Below, piece by piece: positions 34,354-43,489 of a DNA stretch of 64,000 bases. Below the pieces are notes generated by a model. That model made no database searches. It worked only from the letters and a program-made list of their open reading frames with translations, and was not told the origin of the DNA. Source of the stretch: Pseudomaricurvus sp965656525 (GTDB taxonomy: Bacteria; Pseudomonadota; Gammaproteobacteria; Pseudomonadales; Cellvibrionaceae); contig CBFHKY010000005.1 in NCBI GenBank assembly GCA_965656525.1, positions 100,868 through 164,867 of the forward strand, given 5' to 3'. The first letter of the stretch is position 1. Each line of letters starts with the position of its first letter. The translations under genes and the position numbers were made by a program.

Positions 34354-36249
34354 CTAAGTCCCAGCGTGCGCACTTGGCAGCCACAGTGAAAACATCAGCA
34401 AGCTCCAAATGGTATTTCCATGGTTTACTTTCCCTGTTTCATGTTCACGTAACAGGCGATCAATGTATGACATATTAAAGTATTCTGATTTCTTTTCTGG
34501 TTCACTCAAAATAATTTCTCGAGCGTAACCATTAAGACCACCTTTAAACCAATAATCCAGTGGAACATTAAAACCCCGCTTGGGCAACTTGGTTATCCAC
34601 TCTGGTAAATAACGAGCTACAGCTCGACGAGGAAGGTACTTTGTCTGCTGACCTTTTAGTTTTAATGACGCCCCTAATTGACGAGCGAAACCAATGACCT
34701 CTTTGTCCAACAGCGGCACTCTGACCTCCAACCCGTGCGCCATACTCATGCGATCCATTTTCGTGAGCATATCGTTGGGAAGATAATACTGGAGATCGAT
34801 AGCACAAAGACTATCCACTATCGATTTTGTATCGCCTAGCTCGCTGGCTTGCCATACCTCAGCCATCTGTCCAACCAAGTCTGTTTGCACCAGTCGCTCG
34901 CGCATACTCTCACTGAACAAGTTCTGTAACTGGCCACACTCCAATACACTTAATTTTTGCGCTCTAGCTTGCAACGGAGACTGTTCAGCCGCATCCAACA
35001 CTCTAAGAATGCGCTGTAACTTAAAATTTAACTGACTTGAAGGCAGCGTCGGTATCAAACTCAATAGCTGCCGAATAAGTTGGCGCATGGGCGAAGGGAT
35101 TCGCATCTTATAATTTTCGGACCAGCGAATGCCCTGAAAATGTGTATAGCCCGCAAACAGTTCATCACCACCTTCACCAGACAGTGCAACTTTAACGGTT
35201 TCTGACGTAAAGCGAGACAAAATATAAGTCGGCAACGCAGAGGCATCAGCAAAGGGCTCCGCAAAATGTGATACCAACGTGGGCAGCAACTCAACATCCA
35301 CTGGCTGCAAGCGATGACCGTGAAACTGAAACCCTAAGTGCGCAGCTATGGCTTTGGCGGTAGCCGATTCATCATACGCTTTTACAGGAAAGCCCATAGT
35401 AAAAGCATGTTGCGCGCCATGCCGCCCCCCCATCATTGCCGCTACTAAGCTAGAGTCAATACCTCCACTCAAGAAAACACCTACAGGAACATCACTGATC
35501 ATGTGTCGATCAATAGCTTGCCCAAGGACATGATCGAACTGTTCTAGCGCTGAGATCTCATCCGTCAAACGATCACCCACGATAGGATTAGGTGACCAAG
35601 GCGTGATACTCAATTTGCCATTGCGAACGTCGATCAATTCACCGGGCATCATTTGGCGAATGTGCGTATAAATTGTTTGAGGTGCCGGAATAAACAAATA
35701 AGAAAAATAATACGGCAATGCGCTTTTGTTAATCTCGCAGTCTAATCCAGGGTAGGCCAGCAAAGCTTTCAGCTCTGAAGCGAAAACTACCACTCCTTCT
35801 TTTTCATACACATATAAGGGTTTGACTCCGGCCGTATCGCGGTGAAGCAGTAAATGTTTTTCGGCGGCATCCCAAAGTGCGTAGGCAAACATACCATTGA
35901 AAGTGTGACGCGCATCGGCGCCGTGACACGCATGGGAAGCCAGAATCGCTTCGGTATCACTGTGGTCAGTTTGAAAGAGGTAATTAGGGCACGCCTGTCG
36001 CAAAGCAGCAGCATTGTAGACCTCTCCGTTATAAGAGATTGTCCAGCGTTGATCGCTGCTCGTCATCGGCTGATGGCCACCCTGCAAGTCCACAATGGAC
36101 AAGCGTCGGTGCACAAGTCCAAGGTTTTCATCAATAAATACACCCTCACCGTCTGGGCCTCGGTGGGACATAGCCTGGGCCATCGCCGTTAAATGTTCAG
36201 CGATTACAGGACGACCATCAAAACGAAAAACGCCGGCGATGCCACACAT
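34354..36249 (-). CDS. asnB: AsnB-type glutamine-dependent amidotransferase
   Basis: A 631-residue enzyme with both asparagine synthase domains. Cys2 of the class II glutaminase is exposed by the start ATG-TGT-GGC at 36249. The ATP pyrophosphatase loop SGGIDSS is at 261-267, and LTKMDRMSMAHGLEVRVPLLD is present. It uses glutamine and ATP to amidate a carboxylate. Similar genes accompany EPS clusters with exosortase-type companions, and the target may be a uronic acid rather than aspartate. This is inference. AGGTG lies about nine bases before the ATG. Confidence 0.88.
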   Translation of the reverse strand: MCGIAGVFRFDGRPVIAEHLTAMAQAMSHRGPDGEGVFIDENLGLVHRRLSIVDLQGGHQPMTSSDQRWTISYNGEVYNAAALRQACPNYLFQTDHSDTEAILASHACHGADARHTFNGMFAYALWDAAEKHLLLHRDTAGVKPLYVYEKEGVVVFASELKALLAYPGLDCEINKSALPYYFSYLFIPAPQTIYTHIRQMMPGELIDVRNGKLSITPWSPNPIVGDRLTDEISALEQFDHVLGQAIDRHMISDVPVGVFLSGGIDSSLVAAMMGGRHGAQHAFTMGFPVKAYDESATAKAIAAHLGFQFHGHRLQPVDVELLPTLVSHFAEPFADASALPTYILSRFTSETVKVALSGEGGDELFAGYTHFQGIRWSENYKMRIPSPMRQLIRQLLSLIPTLPSSQLNFKLQRILRVLDAAEQSPLQARAQKLSVLECGQLQNLFSESMRERLVQTDLVGQMAEVWQASELGDTKSIVDSLCAIDLQYYLPNDMLTKMDRMSMAHGLEVRVPLLDKEVIGFARQLGASLKLKGQQTKYLPRRAVARYLPEWITKLPKRGFNVPLDYWFKGGLNGYAREIILSEPEKKSEYFNMSYIDRLLREHETGKVNHGNTIWSLLMFSLWLPSAHAGT

Positions 36250-36495
36250 TAAGCAACACCTACCATGAGCAACCGGCAACCCGCTGGGGTCAAAAGATAG
36301 AGGCTGAAGTCCTCCCCCCAAAGGTCTTGCAGTGCTTCGAATTTTAACACGACGTATCCTGTTGCCATCGGCACAAGTCAGACTTAATAGCTACCTTGAT
36401 CAGTAACTACCCCAAAAAAACAATCAATCGGCGTCATCCTTGGCACAACATAAGCCGCATCATTTACAAGTCGCGACGGCATGTTCAAGCATATT

Positions 36496-37572
36496 TTATT
36501 TTCTATATGTACTAGACACGTCCATTCCTGCAGCACGCTGGTACTCTTGAAGCGAGGAATATTCTCGGCCAGAAAAATAAAAGTGACCCAGCCCTTGGAA
36601 CTGGTTGTGATCGCTAAACACTCTTTCTGTTGACGATCGATCAACTTTCAAAAAGTATTCAAAAGGACCCGACACTTTATTGCCACCCAGTTTCACTTGC
36701 CTAACACCGCCCCATAAAACAATACCGGCACCGTGATCCGATTTCACCGTGTTTTGTAAAATCTGGACTCTTGAAGGCTTGTAACCATCACCGTCACCAG
36801 AAATATGAATACCGTTACCTTGGTTGAATAAAACCTTATTGCCTTCAAACAACAAGTCTTCACCTCGGTAAGACCTATCCACCCACACCCCGATACCATC
36901 TTGATCGTTGGCCTCAATGAGATTGTTAAGGATTTGCTGGCGCTCACCGGCCATCCTTATACCTAAACGACGGTTGTGGTGTACATTATTGCTGGCCACT
37001 AGATTGTCCGTACCAAGAACGTATATTCCGTGGCCTTTACGTTTAGGCGTCAACTCTCCGTTGTTATACACAGAGTTATAAAGAATTTTATTCTGAGTAC
37101 CCCCCACATAAATACCGTGGGAGTGGTTGTCATAGACACTGTTCTGCTCAAAAACAATACGGTCAGCGCCTCTCGCAGGCGTATCCTTGTGGTGATGAAT
37201 GTGCATGCCTACACGTTCGGCGTTACGCACCTCGAGGCCTCGCACTACGATATCGCTAACGTTCCAAAGCATCACCCCTTGGTGCAGTCCAGTAGCGTCA
37301 ATAATAGCCCGCTCAGAGCCATATCGACTGAATACAATCGGGTGCTCTACTGTGCCTGAGCGATTCGGCGCTAAAGATTCACGATAAATGCCGCCGCGAA
37401 TATAAACGGTATCTCCGGGCTGTGCTCTTCGAACAGACTCAGCCAGGCTCCTCAATGGAGCATTAATATGCCCCTCAGCAGCATCACTTCCCGTCGTAGC
37501 AACGAACCAATTCGCGGCCAATAGCGGCAACGAAACAACCAGCAAAGCATAAAAAAGCAGCAAACGAACCAT
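36496..37572 (-). CDS. Secreted right-handed beta-helix protein
   Basis: A 358-residue protein with a signal peptide (1-19, cleavage after LAA) and repeated parallel beta-helix turns (about 95-300: GLEVRNAERVGMHI, NSVYDNHSHGIYVGG, NKILYNSVYNNGE, NLVASNNVHHNRRLGIRM). Such folds are shared by polysaccharide lyases, epimerases and hydrolases, and none of their catalytic residues can be named here. It probably modifies or trims the EPS in the periplasm. The gene starts 14 bases after the ATPase stop. Confidence 0.83.
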   Translation of the reverse strand: MVRLLLFYALLVVSLPLLAANWFVATTGSDAAEGHINAPLRSLAESVRRAQPGDTVYIRGGIYRESLAPNRSGTVEHPIVFSRYGSERAIIDATGLHQGVMLWNVSDIVVRGLEVRNAERVGMHIHHHKDTPARGADRIVFEQNSVYDNHSHGIYVGGTQNKILYNSVYNNGELTPKRKGHGIYVLGTDNLVASNNVHHNRRLGIRMAGERQQILNNLIEANDQDGIGVWVDRSYRGEDLLFEGNKVLFNQGNGIHISGDGDGYKPSRVQILQNTVKSDHGAGIVLWGGVRQVKLGGNKVSGPFEYFLKVDRSSTERVFSDHNQFQGLGHFYFSGREYSSLQEYQRAAGMDVSSTYRK

Positions 37573-37586
37573 CTGTTTGCGACCGA

Positions 37587-39494
37587 CTAATTCAGTAAGG
37601 GCATGTAGCGATACCAAAGCGATTGAGCTTTATCTTCTGCATCTGCTTTATTGGTAAAGGCACCTAAATACACCCGATAGAAAACCGAGTTCGCGCCTTC
37701 ATGAACAATTACTTCTGCAGGGTCGCCCAAGCGCAAGAAGGTGTCTGCTTGATCTTGCGCTTTAATACGGCTCTTAAACGAAGCAAAATAGACATACCAA
37801 CCTCCATCTCGAGCTTGCACCACAAGGCCTGTCTTAGTGACATTGGGCAACCAAATCGGGTCACCCGCAGCCACCGCATCTAAGGTTGGCAACTGGGGGT
37901 TGGATTCTCTTACAATGTCTTCAATGGTGTCGTTCCAAGTGTGAAACTCTCGACGAGCAAGTACGCTCATTGGCTCGCCACTTTGCATTTGCTTTTGTGA
38001 GCCATCATTTTGCCCAAAGCCGCGAAAAGGGAAAGGCACTAAAACATTTGGATCGCTCATTGAAGTCGGCGCAGGCTCTACTTGCTGAGAACTAGAAGGA
38101 TAATACTGGCTGCTCTGGGAAGCGCCATTGTTAGGGGCAGGCAAGTACTTTGTATTTTGATTTGCCCCATAAGTTGGCTGATTTGGCGCTACCTGTGGTT
38201 GCTGCGTCGAAGGTTGGAACACTTGTGCTGGGGCAACTTGTGAAGGCGACGCGGAGTCTGGATTGTAAACGTTAGTGTTCGCTGAAGCCGGTGCAGCTGC
38301 GCTGCCGGACACCTCTTTATCGCTCGACCCATTGCCGCTAACTGACTGCACAATCAACAATGTAATCAAAACGACAATAATGATCAGCATTAACCCGCCA
38401 AACAGCGCCGAGCGGGTACTGATAGAGTTCGATAAAATGACAACAGGCTTTGACTGGTCGCTTGAACTGGAGTCCTGCTGACGATGCTCTTTGGCTTCTG
38501 ACTTTTCAACTCTATCGGCTCGCTGTGCATCTGAGCGTTCACGAGCCGATTCAGAGCGGCCATATTGTGGCTCTGAAGTCGATTTTTCTGAGCGGGAGGT
38601 TTCTGAAGAGGAGGCCTGTGAGCGAGGTGAAGACTGAGCTGCAAACGCCTCCCCACTATCCGCTTTTGTGCTTTGCTTGAAAGCAGGTAGTGCCATTGGC
38701 ATATCAGACACCACCTCTGAAACGGTGGACGCCTGGACTTCGCGCTGGCCTGATGCAAACGCTGTGATAAGCGCATTATCACAAATCAGATTAATAACGC
38801 GAGGAATACCACGGGAGTATTGAAAGACAAGATCTAACGCCTCTCGAGTAAATATTCTGGCCGATCCGCCAACCACTTCCAATCGATGTCCGATGTAATT
38901 GATTACATCGTCTTTCCCGAGGTTGCTGAGCTGACGGTTTAACGCGATACGTTGACGCAGAGGCCGCATAGAATGGCGCGCAAGAAGTTCTGCCATTTCT
39001 GTCTGGCCCATCAACACTATTTGGATCAATTTGCTAGTGTCCGACTCCAGATTAGACAGCTGGCGAACCGCTTCTAAAGTATGCTCCGTCAGTTGTTGAG
39101 CCTCATCGATAATCACCACCACTTTCTTGCCGCTTTGTTGCAGCTCTAAAAGTCTTTCTCGTACAGCATCAAGTAACGCAGACTCCGAAACATCTTCTAC
39201 AAACGTAACGTCAACTTTACGAGCAACTAAACGAAATAGCTCCTTAGCTGTGATCCAAGGGGTTGTCACCTCAATCAATAAGGTATTTTCAGGCAGGCGC
39301 TCTTTGAGCGAGCGAGCGAGCATGGTCTTACCGGTACCCACTTCACCAGTAACTAATAAAAAGCCCTTACCCTGCTCTATCCCATAGAGCAATGTCGCTA
39401 AGGCCTCTCTATGGCATTGGCTGGAGAAAAAGAACTTTGGGTTGGGCGTGTTATCAAATGGGCAACCCGACAACCCGAAATAATTTTCGTACAT
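37587..39494 (-). CDS. ExeA-type AAA ATPase with membrane helix and SPOR domain
   Basis: A 635-residue inner-membrane protein. The N-terminal AAA domain starts MYENYFGLSGCPFDNTPNP, with Walker A GEVGTGKT at 50-57 and Walker B IIDEAQQ (Asp130, Glu131). A Ser/Glu-rich linker, one helix (about 360-385), a Gln/Pro/Ser-rich periplasmic linker and a C-terminal SPOR-like domain (about 555-630) follow. ExeA-like ATPases of EPS/exosortase-type clusters share the front half. The SPOR part would bind peptidoglycan lacking stem peptides. It is the probable first gene of the EPS operon. Confidence 0.88.
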   Translation of the reverse strand: MYENYFGLSGCPFDNTPNPKFFFSSQCHREALATLLYGIEQGKGFLLVTGEVGTGKTMLARSLKERLPENTLLIEVTTPWITAKELFRLVARKVDVTFVEDVSESALLDAVRERLLELQQSGKKVVVIIDEAQQLTEHTLEAVRQLSNLESDTSKLIQIVLMGQTEMAELLARHSMRPLRQRIALNRQLSNLGKDDVINYIGHRLEVVGGSARIFTREALDLVFQYSRGIPRVINLICDNALITAFASGQREVQASTVSEVVSDMPMALPAFKQSTKADSGEAFAAQSSPRSQASSSETSRSEKSTSEPQYGRSESARERSDAQRADRVEKSEAKEHRQQDSSSSDQSKPVVILSNSISTRSALFGGLMLIIIVVLITLLIVQSVSGNGSSDKEVSGSAAAPASANTNVYNPDSASPSQVAPAQVFQPSTQQPQVAPNQPTYGANQNTKYLPAPNNGASQSSQYYPSSSQQVEPAPTSMSDPNVLVPFPFRGFGQNDGSQKQMQSGEPMSVLARREFHTWNDTIEDIVRESNPQLPTLDAVAAGDPIWLPNVTKTGLVVQARDGGWYVYFASFKSRIKAQDQADTFLRLGDPAEVIVHEGANSVFYRVYLGAFTNKADAEDKAQSLWYRYMPLLN

Positions 39495-39570
39495 AAAGGA
39501 TCCAAGTATCCTGGATGGCTCAGTAAGCGGTTCAGCCGTGACTCGTTATCGAAAAAGTCATATATATTTT

Positions 39571-39586
39571 TGTGACGTATATCACA
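39571..39586. promoter_or_regulatory. Perfect CRP/Vfr-type binding palindrome
   Basis: TGTGACGTATATCACA matches the TGTGA-N6-TCACA consensus exactly. It sits 76 bases before the ATPase gene (minus strand) and 200 bases before the asparagine-synthase-like gene (plus strand), so a cyclic-AMP receptor protein could act on either or both. Confidence 0.75.
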
Positions 39587-39685
39587 ATTCTTCTTAGTTT
39601 ACGGCATAAGTAACGCTGTTGCTAATAGATAACAAGAATAGACCTTATTTTAGCCACGTATCCGTATTCTTATCTGTCTATTCAT

Positions 39686-39715
39686 GTTTTTACCTATATA
39701 GTTTTTACCTATATA
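39686..39715. repeat. Two tandem 15-bp direct repeats
   Basis: GTTTTTACCTATATA is present at 39686-39700 and 39701-39715, in the leader of the asparagine-synthase-like gene. It lies about 70 bases before the preferred ATG. AT-rich content with TATATA suggests it may overlap a duplicated promoter -10 region. Confidence 0.8.
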
Positions 39716-39786
39716 GTAGACTCATTGTCGCCGGAATTACTCTTTTGGCAAATAATCCTACCGATTTTTACGACGACCTGCTATCT

Positions 39787-41613
39787 ATGTCTTTCTTTCT
39801 CGCCTCTCGTCCTTGTCATTCTAGTAATGACCCAGCCGAACCGCATTGCCAGCAAGATCAATACCAGCTTCACGGCATACACATTAAGCACCGACGCCAC
39901 GATGATCCTGCTCGCTGGGCCCCGGCCTTCGACCCAAGCAATAATCGCCATGCTTTTCTAGTTGGCCGAATAGCTCTTGAAGCGGATCAGTGGCAAGCAG
40001 CCCGCAACTTAAGCATAGAAGGTGGCCTAGCCTGCCGCTGGATTCTTGAGTTAACGCGCAACTTACCCAAAGAAGAGTGGGGGCCTGCGTTTAACGGCAA
40101 CTTCGGTGTAATCATCTGGGAAGAAGAACAGCAACGCTTGCACCTAATCACCGATCGTTGCGGTGCCACACCTTTTTATATGAGCGCCCCCGGGTTGCCT
40201 TGGTGCATAGGCTCAGACCCCGACAGTGTTGCGAGCCAATTAAGTGCAAATAACATCCCCGTTTCTTTGGATAAAACCACTTTGGCCGAAGTATTGATCC
40301 AAGGTGCCGCAAACACACCCTTCACTTATTACAATGAAGTCTCTGAACTCGAGGCCGCCACACACTATCAATTTGAACTGGAAACCGGCGACCACTACCA
40401 ATCGACCTATTGGCAACCTCAGTTTACTCATGAAGACAACAAAGAAGACGCGCTATTGCTGGCCGAAGAGCTGGCAAGCGCCCTTCGTAACGCAGTAAAA
40501 AGGCGCACCTTTGGAAAAACGGGACTGCTTCTCAGTGGTGGAGCCGATTCCCGAGCCATTTTGTTCGCAGCCGATCACCCAGAAACAATCACTACCGCTA
40601 CATTTTTTGATGAACCCAACCCAGAACTGGATATTGCTCGAAAATTAGCTGCTGCTGCCAACGCCAAACACTTCGCCTTACAGCGAGCTTTCGATCATTA
40701 TGGCGATGCGATGGAGCAGGTAGTACATATGACGGGCGGCCGCTGGTCAGTGAAGGATGTCCACTATCATGGCTTTCAGGAAACTTTGCTCGCGCAAGAA
40801 TGGGATTCACTATTGACCGGCTGCTATGCTGATTATCTATTGAAAGGCTTAGCGTTAAATACTCGGCAAAAGCGCTTCATGGGCTTTCAGGGTACCGTTC
40901 AAGAGCTGGATGATTACGGCCCCGAGTTTTACCAGCCTCATGCGCCTATTTCTGAATACTGGGCAGAACAGGTAAACGAGCGATCCAGTCTTACCCATCA
41001 ATTGATTCAAAGCTACCCTCAAGATCCCAGCGCTGTCGAAGATTTACGCGTTAGGCCACTGTCTCGTGAACCCGATGCCATGGGACGATTGTATTTACAG
41101 CAATGCCTTCCTTGGGATCCGATCATCCTAGATAACGACATCCTTGCTTTTTACCAGCGCTTAGCACCCTCACAAAAACTCAACGGTAAAGTGTTTCGCA
41201 TGGCCGTCCACCTAATCACTAAAGCGCAAGCTGGGCACATTCCCAACAATAATGACGGCACACACCTACTGGCTAAAGATCACTGGAAAATGCTGAGGCA
41301 CTTTATCAGTCGCTTGCAGCTCCGCGGACGCCGCTTATTAGGTAAAGTGATACCAGGCTTTAACCAACCCAGTTTAACCACCAAAGGTTCGTGGCCAAAT
41401 TTCAGTTACTACGTAGCCAATAGCGACGTCATCGCCAACCTTTGGGCCAACCCGCACACCATAACGGCAGATCTGTTTAATGACTTATTGGGCTATGACC
41501 CTTGGAAAGTATCACTGGCCGAATGGGGCTCTGATGACACTAAAAACGATTTATTTTTACGTCTTCTAACATTAAAAATTTGGCTAGAAAAAAGTTACGT
41601 CGGTCGACATTAA
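39787..41613 (+). CDS. Asparagine-synthase-like protein lacking the glutaminase Cys
   Basis: A 608-residue protein with a class II glutaminase-like region (about 50-205, including FNGNFGVIIWEEEQQRLHLITDR) but no Met-Cys-Gly start. It therefore probably cannot release ammonia from glutamine. The ATP pyrophosphatase loop SGGADSR is intact at 250-256. The C-terminal half has diverged from AsnB. Such proteins can form amide or related bonds using another nitrogen source or an internal nucleophile. The ATG at 39787 is chosen. A longer version would need TTG at 39619 and read through a DNA repeat. It is divergent from the EPS cluster. Confidence 0.78.
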   Translation: MSFFLASRPCHSSNDPAEPHCQQDQYQLHGIHIKHRRHDDPARWAPAFDPSNNRHAFLVGRIALEADQWQAARNLSIEGGLACRWILELTRNLPKEEWGPAFNGNFGVIIWEEEQQRLHLITDRCGATPFYMSAPGLPWCIGSDPDSVASQLSANNIPVSLDKTTLAEVLIQGAANTPFTYYNEVSELEAATHYQFELETGDHYQSTYWQPQFTHEDNKEDALLLAEELASALRNAVKRRTFGKTGLLLSGGADSRAILFAADHPETITTATFFDEPNPELDIARKLAAAANAKHFALQRAFDHYGDAMEQVVHMTGGRWSVKDVHYHGFQETLLAQEWDSLLTGCYADYLLKGLALNTRQKRFMGFQGTVQELDDYGPEFYQPHAPISEYWAEQVNERSSLTHQLIQSYPQDPSAVEDLRVRPLSREPDAMGRLYLQQCLPWDPIILDNDILAFYQRLAPSQKLNGKVFRMAVHLITKAQAGHIPNNNDGTHLLAKDHWKMLRHFISRLQLRGRRLLGKVIPGFNQPSLTTKGSWPNFSYYVANSDVIANLWANPHTITADLFNDLLGYDPWKVSLAEWGSDDTKNDLFLRLLTLKIWLEKSYVGRH

Positions 41614-41626
41614 TAGCCCACCGAAG

Positions 41627-41953
41627 CTAGCTTGGGATAGAGGGATCATTAAAGCACCAACCAAAATCTTTAAGATCAATGGTTCCGGACTCCGACACAA
41701 TTACGCCCTCAGACAGCAACAAATGACGCTGCTTATGAAACTGTGACTCATCGCGCAATGCGATACCACCAGAGCGGTTTACCACCCGGTGCCACGGCAG
41801 ATCATAGACCTTTGAACAGCTGTGCAGCACTCTAACCACTTGGCGTGCCGCTTTTGGGCTACCGGCCAAAGCGGCAACATCGCCATAGCTGACCACCCGC
41901 CCGCAGGGGATCGACCTTACAACCTGAATGACTGCTTGGGTGAACGGTGTCAT
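41627..41953 (-). CDS. Alkyltransferase-like (ATL) DNA-binding protein
   Basis: A 108-residue member of the O6-alkylguanine transferase family. It keeps the helix-turn-helix core (GRVVSYGDVAALAGSPKAARQVV). The active-site PCHR is PWHR, so the acceptor Cys is replaced by Trp, which is the defining change of ATL proteins. These bind O6-alkylguanine and flag it for nucleotide excision repair without repairing it. The ATG at 41953 gives the usual ATL length. A GTG at 41980 is less likely. It is convergent with the asparagine-synthase-like gene. Confidence 0.88.
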   Translation of the reverse strand: MTPFTQAVIQVVRSIPCGRVVSYGDVAALAGSPKAARQVVRVLHSCSKVYDLPWHRVVNRSGGIALRDESQFHKQRHLLLSEGVIVSESGTIDLKDFGWCFNDPSIPS

Positions 41954-41982
41954 TTCTGATATCTCAAAAAGTAAAGACACAA

Positions 41983-42005
41983 AAAAAGCCCTGCAAGGGC
42001 TTTTT
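41983..42005 (-). terminator. Rho-independent terminator after secB
   Basis: AAAAAGCCCT / AGGGCTTTTT forms a stem with a three-base loop, and there are seven A residues on the plus strand, a T-tract on the minus. It lies downstream of secB and upstream of the ATL gene. Confidence 0.88.
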
Positions 42006-42074
42006 ACATTCCATGAACGCTCACAACGAAGGCTCTTATTTTGCTCTCAAACCTATTGTGAGGGCTCAGCCTGA

Positions 42075-42581
42075 TCAGTTCAGTGTTTCAGTATCTTTAC
42101 TTTCAGCTTCTGCTTTTTGCTTAGCCTGAGCAACCGCTTGAGCAAACAAGGCGTCGAAGTTAACAGGAGGAAGCATCAATGCAGGGAAGCTGCCTTTAGT
42201 AACGACGTTATCAATGGCTTCGCGAGCGTATGGGAACAGAATATTCGGGCACATGGCATTGAGCACTTGGGCCAGCTGTTGGCCCTGTAAACCTTTTACC
42301 GTGAACAAACCAGCTTGCTGGACTTCAACCAAAAACGCGGTTTCATCTTCAATTTTCACCGTAACGGTTAAGGTCAGCACCACTTCGTACAAATCATCTT
42401 CGATTTTGCTGGTTTTGGTGTTCAGCTCTTGGCCTACTTGTGGCTTCCATTGTTTGCGAAACGCTGCCGCACCCTGGGGGGCCTCAAAAGAAAGGTCTTT
42501 CAAATAAATACGTTGTAGCGCAAATTGTTGTCCGGACTGCTCCGCTGTCGCCTGATCTGCCGATGTCTGTTCTTCCGTCAT
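42075..42581 (-). CDS. secB: Protein-export chaperone SecB
   Basis: A 168-residue cytoplasmic chaperone that holds preproteins unfolded and passes them to SecA. Family segments are clear: FALQRIYLKDLSFEAPQ near the start, the central beta strands (YEVVLTLTVTV), and the C-terminal NILFPYAREAIDNVVTKGSFPALMLPPVNF region split over about 113-140. It has a tail rich in Ala/Gln/Glu. It is encoded downstream of grxC on the same strand, the usual order, but with a 224-bp gap that probably holds its own promoter. Confidence 0.97.
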   Translation of the reverse strand: MTEEQTSADQATAEQSGQQFALQRIYLKDLSFEAPQGAAAFRKQWKPQVGQELNTKTSKIEDDLYEVVLTLTVTVKIEDETAFLVEVQQAGLFTVKGLQGQQLAQVLNAMCPNILFPYAREAIDNVVTKGSFPALMLPPVNFDALFAQAVAQAKQKAEAESKDTETLN

Positions 42582-42805
42582 ATGACTGCCTATATACCTT
42601 AAATAATGATGATAACTGCTCGATTAATAAAACACGGTCTGTTGAAAGTATGGGCAAGCGCTAAAACTTCAACCCCTATCAATGAATTTATTCTTTAACC
42701 AAATTCATCCATACCCTACCTGCTAATACTTTGATGGGGCTGACAAAAGACCTTATGGGGCGCTCGCCACAGGCAAGCTCGGCCTCAAAGTCAACAAAGG
42801 GTTCT

Positions 42806-43069
42806 TTATATAGCCGACACACTCGCTAATAGTGGTTCTAAATTACCGCTACGCTCTAAAGCCATCAATTCGTCACAGCCGCCCACATGAGTATCACCGA
42901 TCCAAATTTGCGGCACTGTACGTTGGCCGCTGAGCTGCATCATTTCTTGACGCACCGCTGGCTGGCCATCGACCAAGACCTCTTGATAGGCCACGCCTTT
43001 TTTATCCAACAACGCTTTCGCACGAATACAGAAGGGACAATAATTACTGCTGTAAACAACCACTGACAT
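42806..43069 (-). CDS. grxC: Glutaredoxin 3
   Basis: An 87-residue thiol-disulphide oxidoreductase. The dithiol active site CPFC is at residues 11-14, followed by the cis-Pro motif TVPQIWIG and the glutathione-binding GGCDEL. It reduces disulphides with glutathione in the cytoplasm. It starts 12 bases after the rhodanese-fold gene and precedes secB, a common gammaproteobacterial order. Confidence 0.96.
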   Translation of the reverse strand: MSVVVYSSNYCPFCIRAKALLDKKGVAYQEVLVDGQPAVRQEMMQLSGQRTVPQIWIGDTHVGGCDELMALERSGNLEPLLASVSAI

Positions 43070-43081
43070 ATCAAATCTCCG

Positions 43082-43489
43082 TTATTTCACGAGCGGTAGG
43101 TTTTGGTTTTGCCACTCCGACATCCCGCCCTCAAGACGACTGATTTGAAAGCCTTTCGCTTTCAATACACGACCTACACTTCCAGTGTGCTGCCCCATTT
43201 TATCCACAAGAATCAGGGTTTTGTCTTGATGTTTATTGAGCTGGTCAAGATTGTCGTTCACCTTGTTATGAGGCACATTGATCGCATCAACAATGTGCCC
43301 ATTTTTGTATTCTTTCGTCTCGCGTAAATCCACAACCACGGCTTGACCTTGATTAATTTCGCGCGTGGCAGCATGAATAGAAATGGTCGAGCCACCTCGA
43401 CGATTTTCTGTCCACAGAAAAACAAACACCAGTGCGATAAGCACACCAACCAACAGCCATTGCTCACTGGCAAATGCAATAATATCCAC
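43082..43489 (-). CDS. Membrane-anchored rhodanese-fold protein, no catalytic Cys
   Basis: A 135-residue protein with one N-terminal helix (about 10-28) and a cytoplasmic rhodanese domain (VVDLRETKEYKNGHIVDAINVPH). At the active-site loop the sequence is LILVDKMGQHTGSVGR. Asp stands where the sulphur-carrying Cys normally is (GAT codon), so it is not a sulphurtransferase. It resembles YibN, which is encoded at the same place before grxC and secB in E. coli. The start codon is GTG. A scaffolding or membrane-partner role is inference. Confidence 0.85.
   Translation of the reverse strand: MDIIAFASEQWLLVGVLIALVFVFLWTENRRGGSTISIHAATREINQGQAVVVDLRETKEYKNGHIVDAINVPHNKVNDNLDQLNKHQDKTLILVDKMGQHTGSVGRVLKAKGFQISRLEGGMSEWQNQNLPLVK

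Noticed and set aside
12330..39494. Exosortase/PEP-CTERM system
   Set aside because: Several genes resemble companions of such systems (ATPase, AsnB, chain-length protein), but no exosortase and no PEP-CTERM tail is seen in the window.
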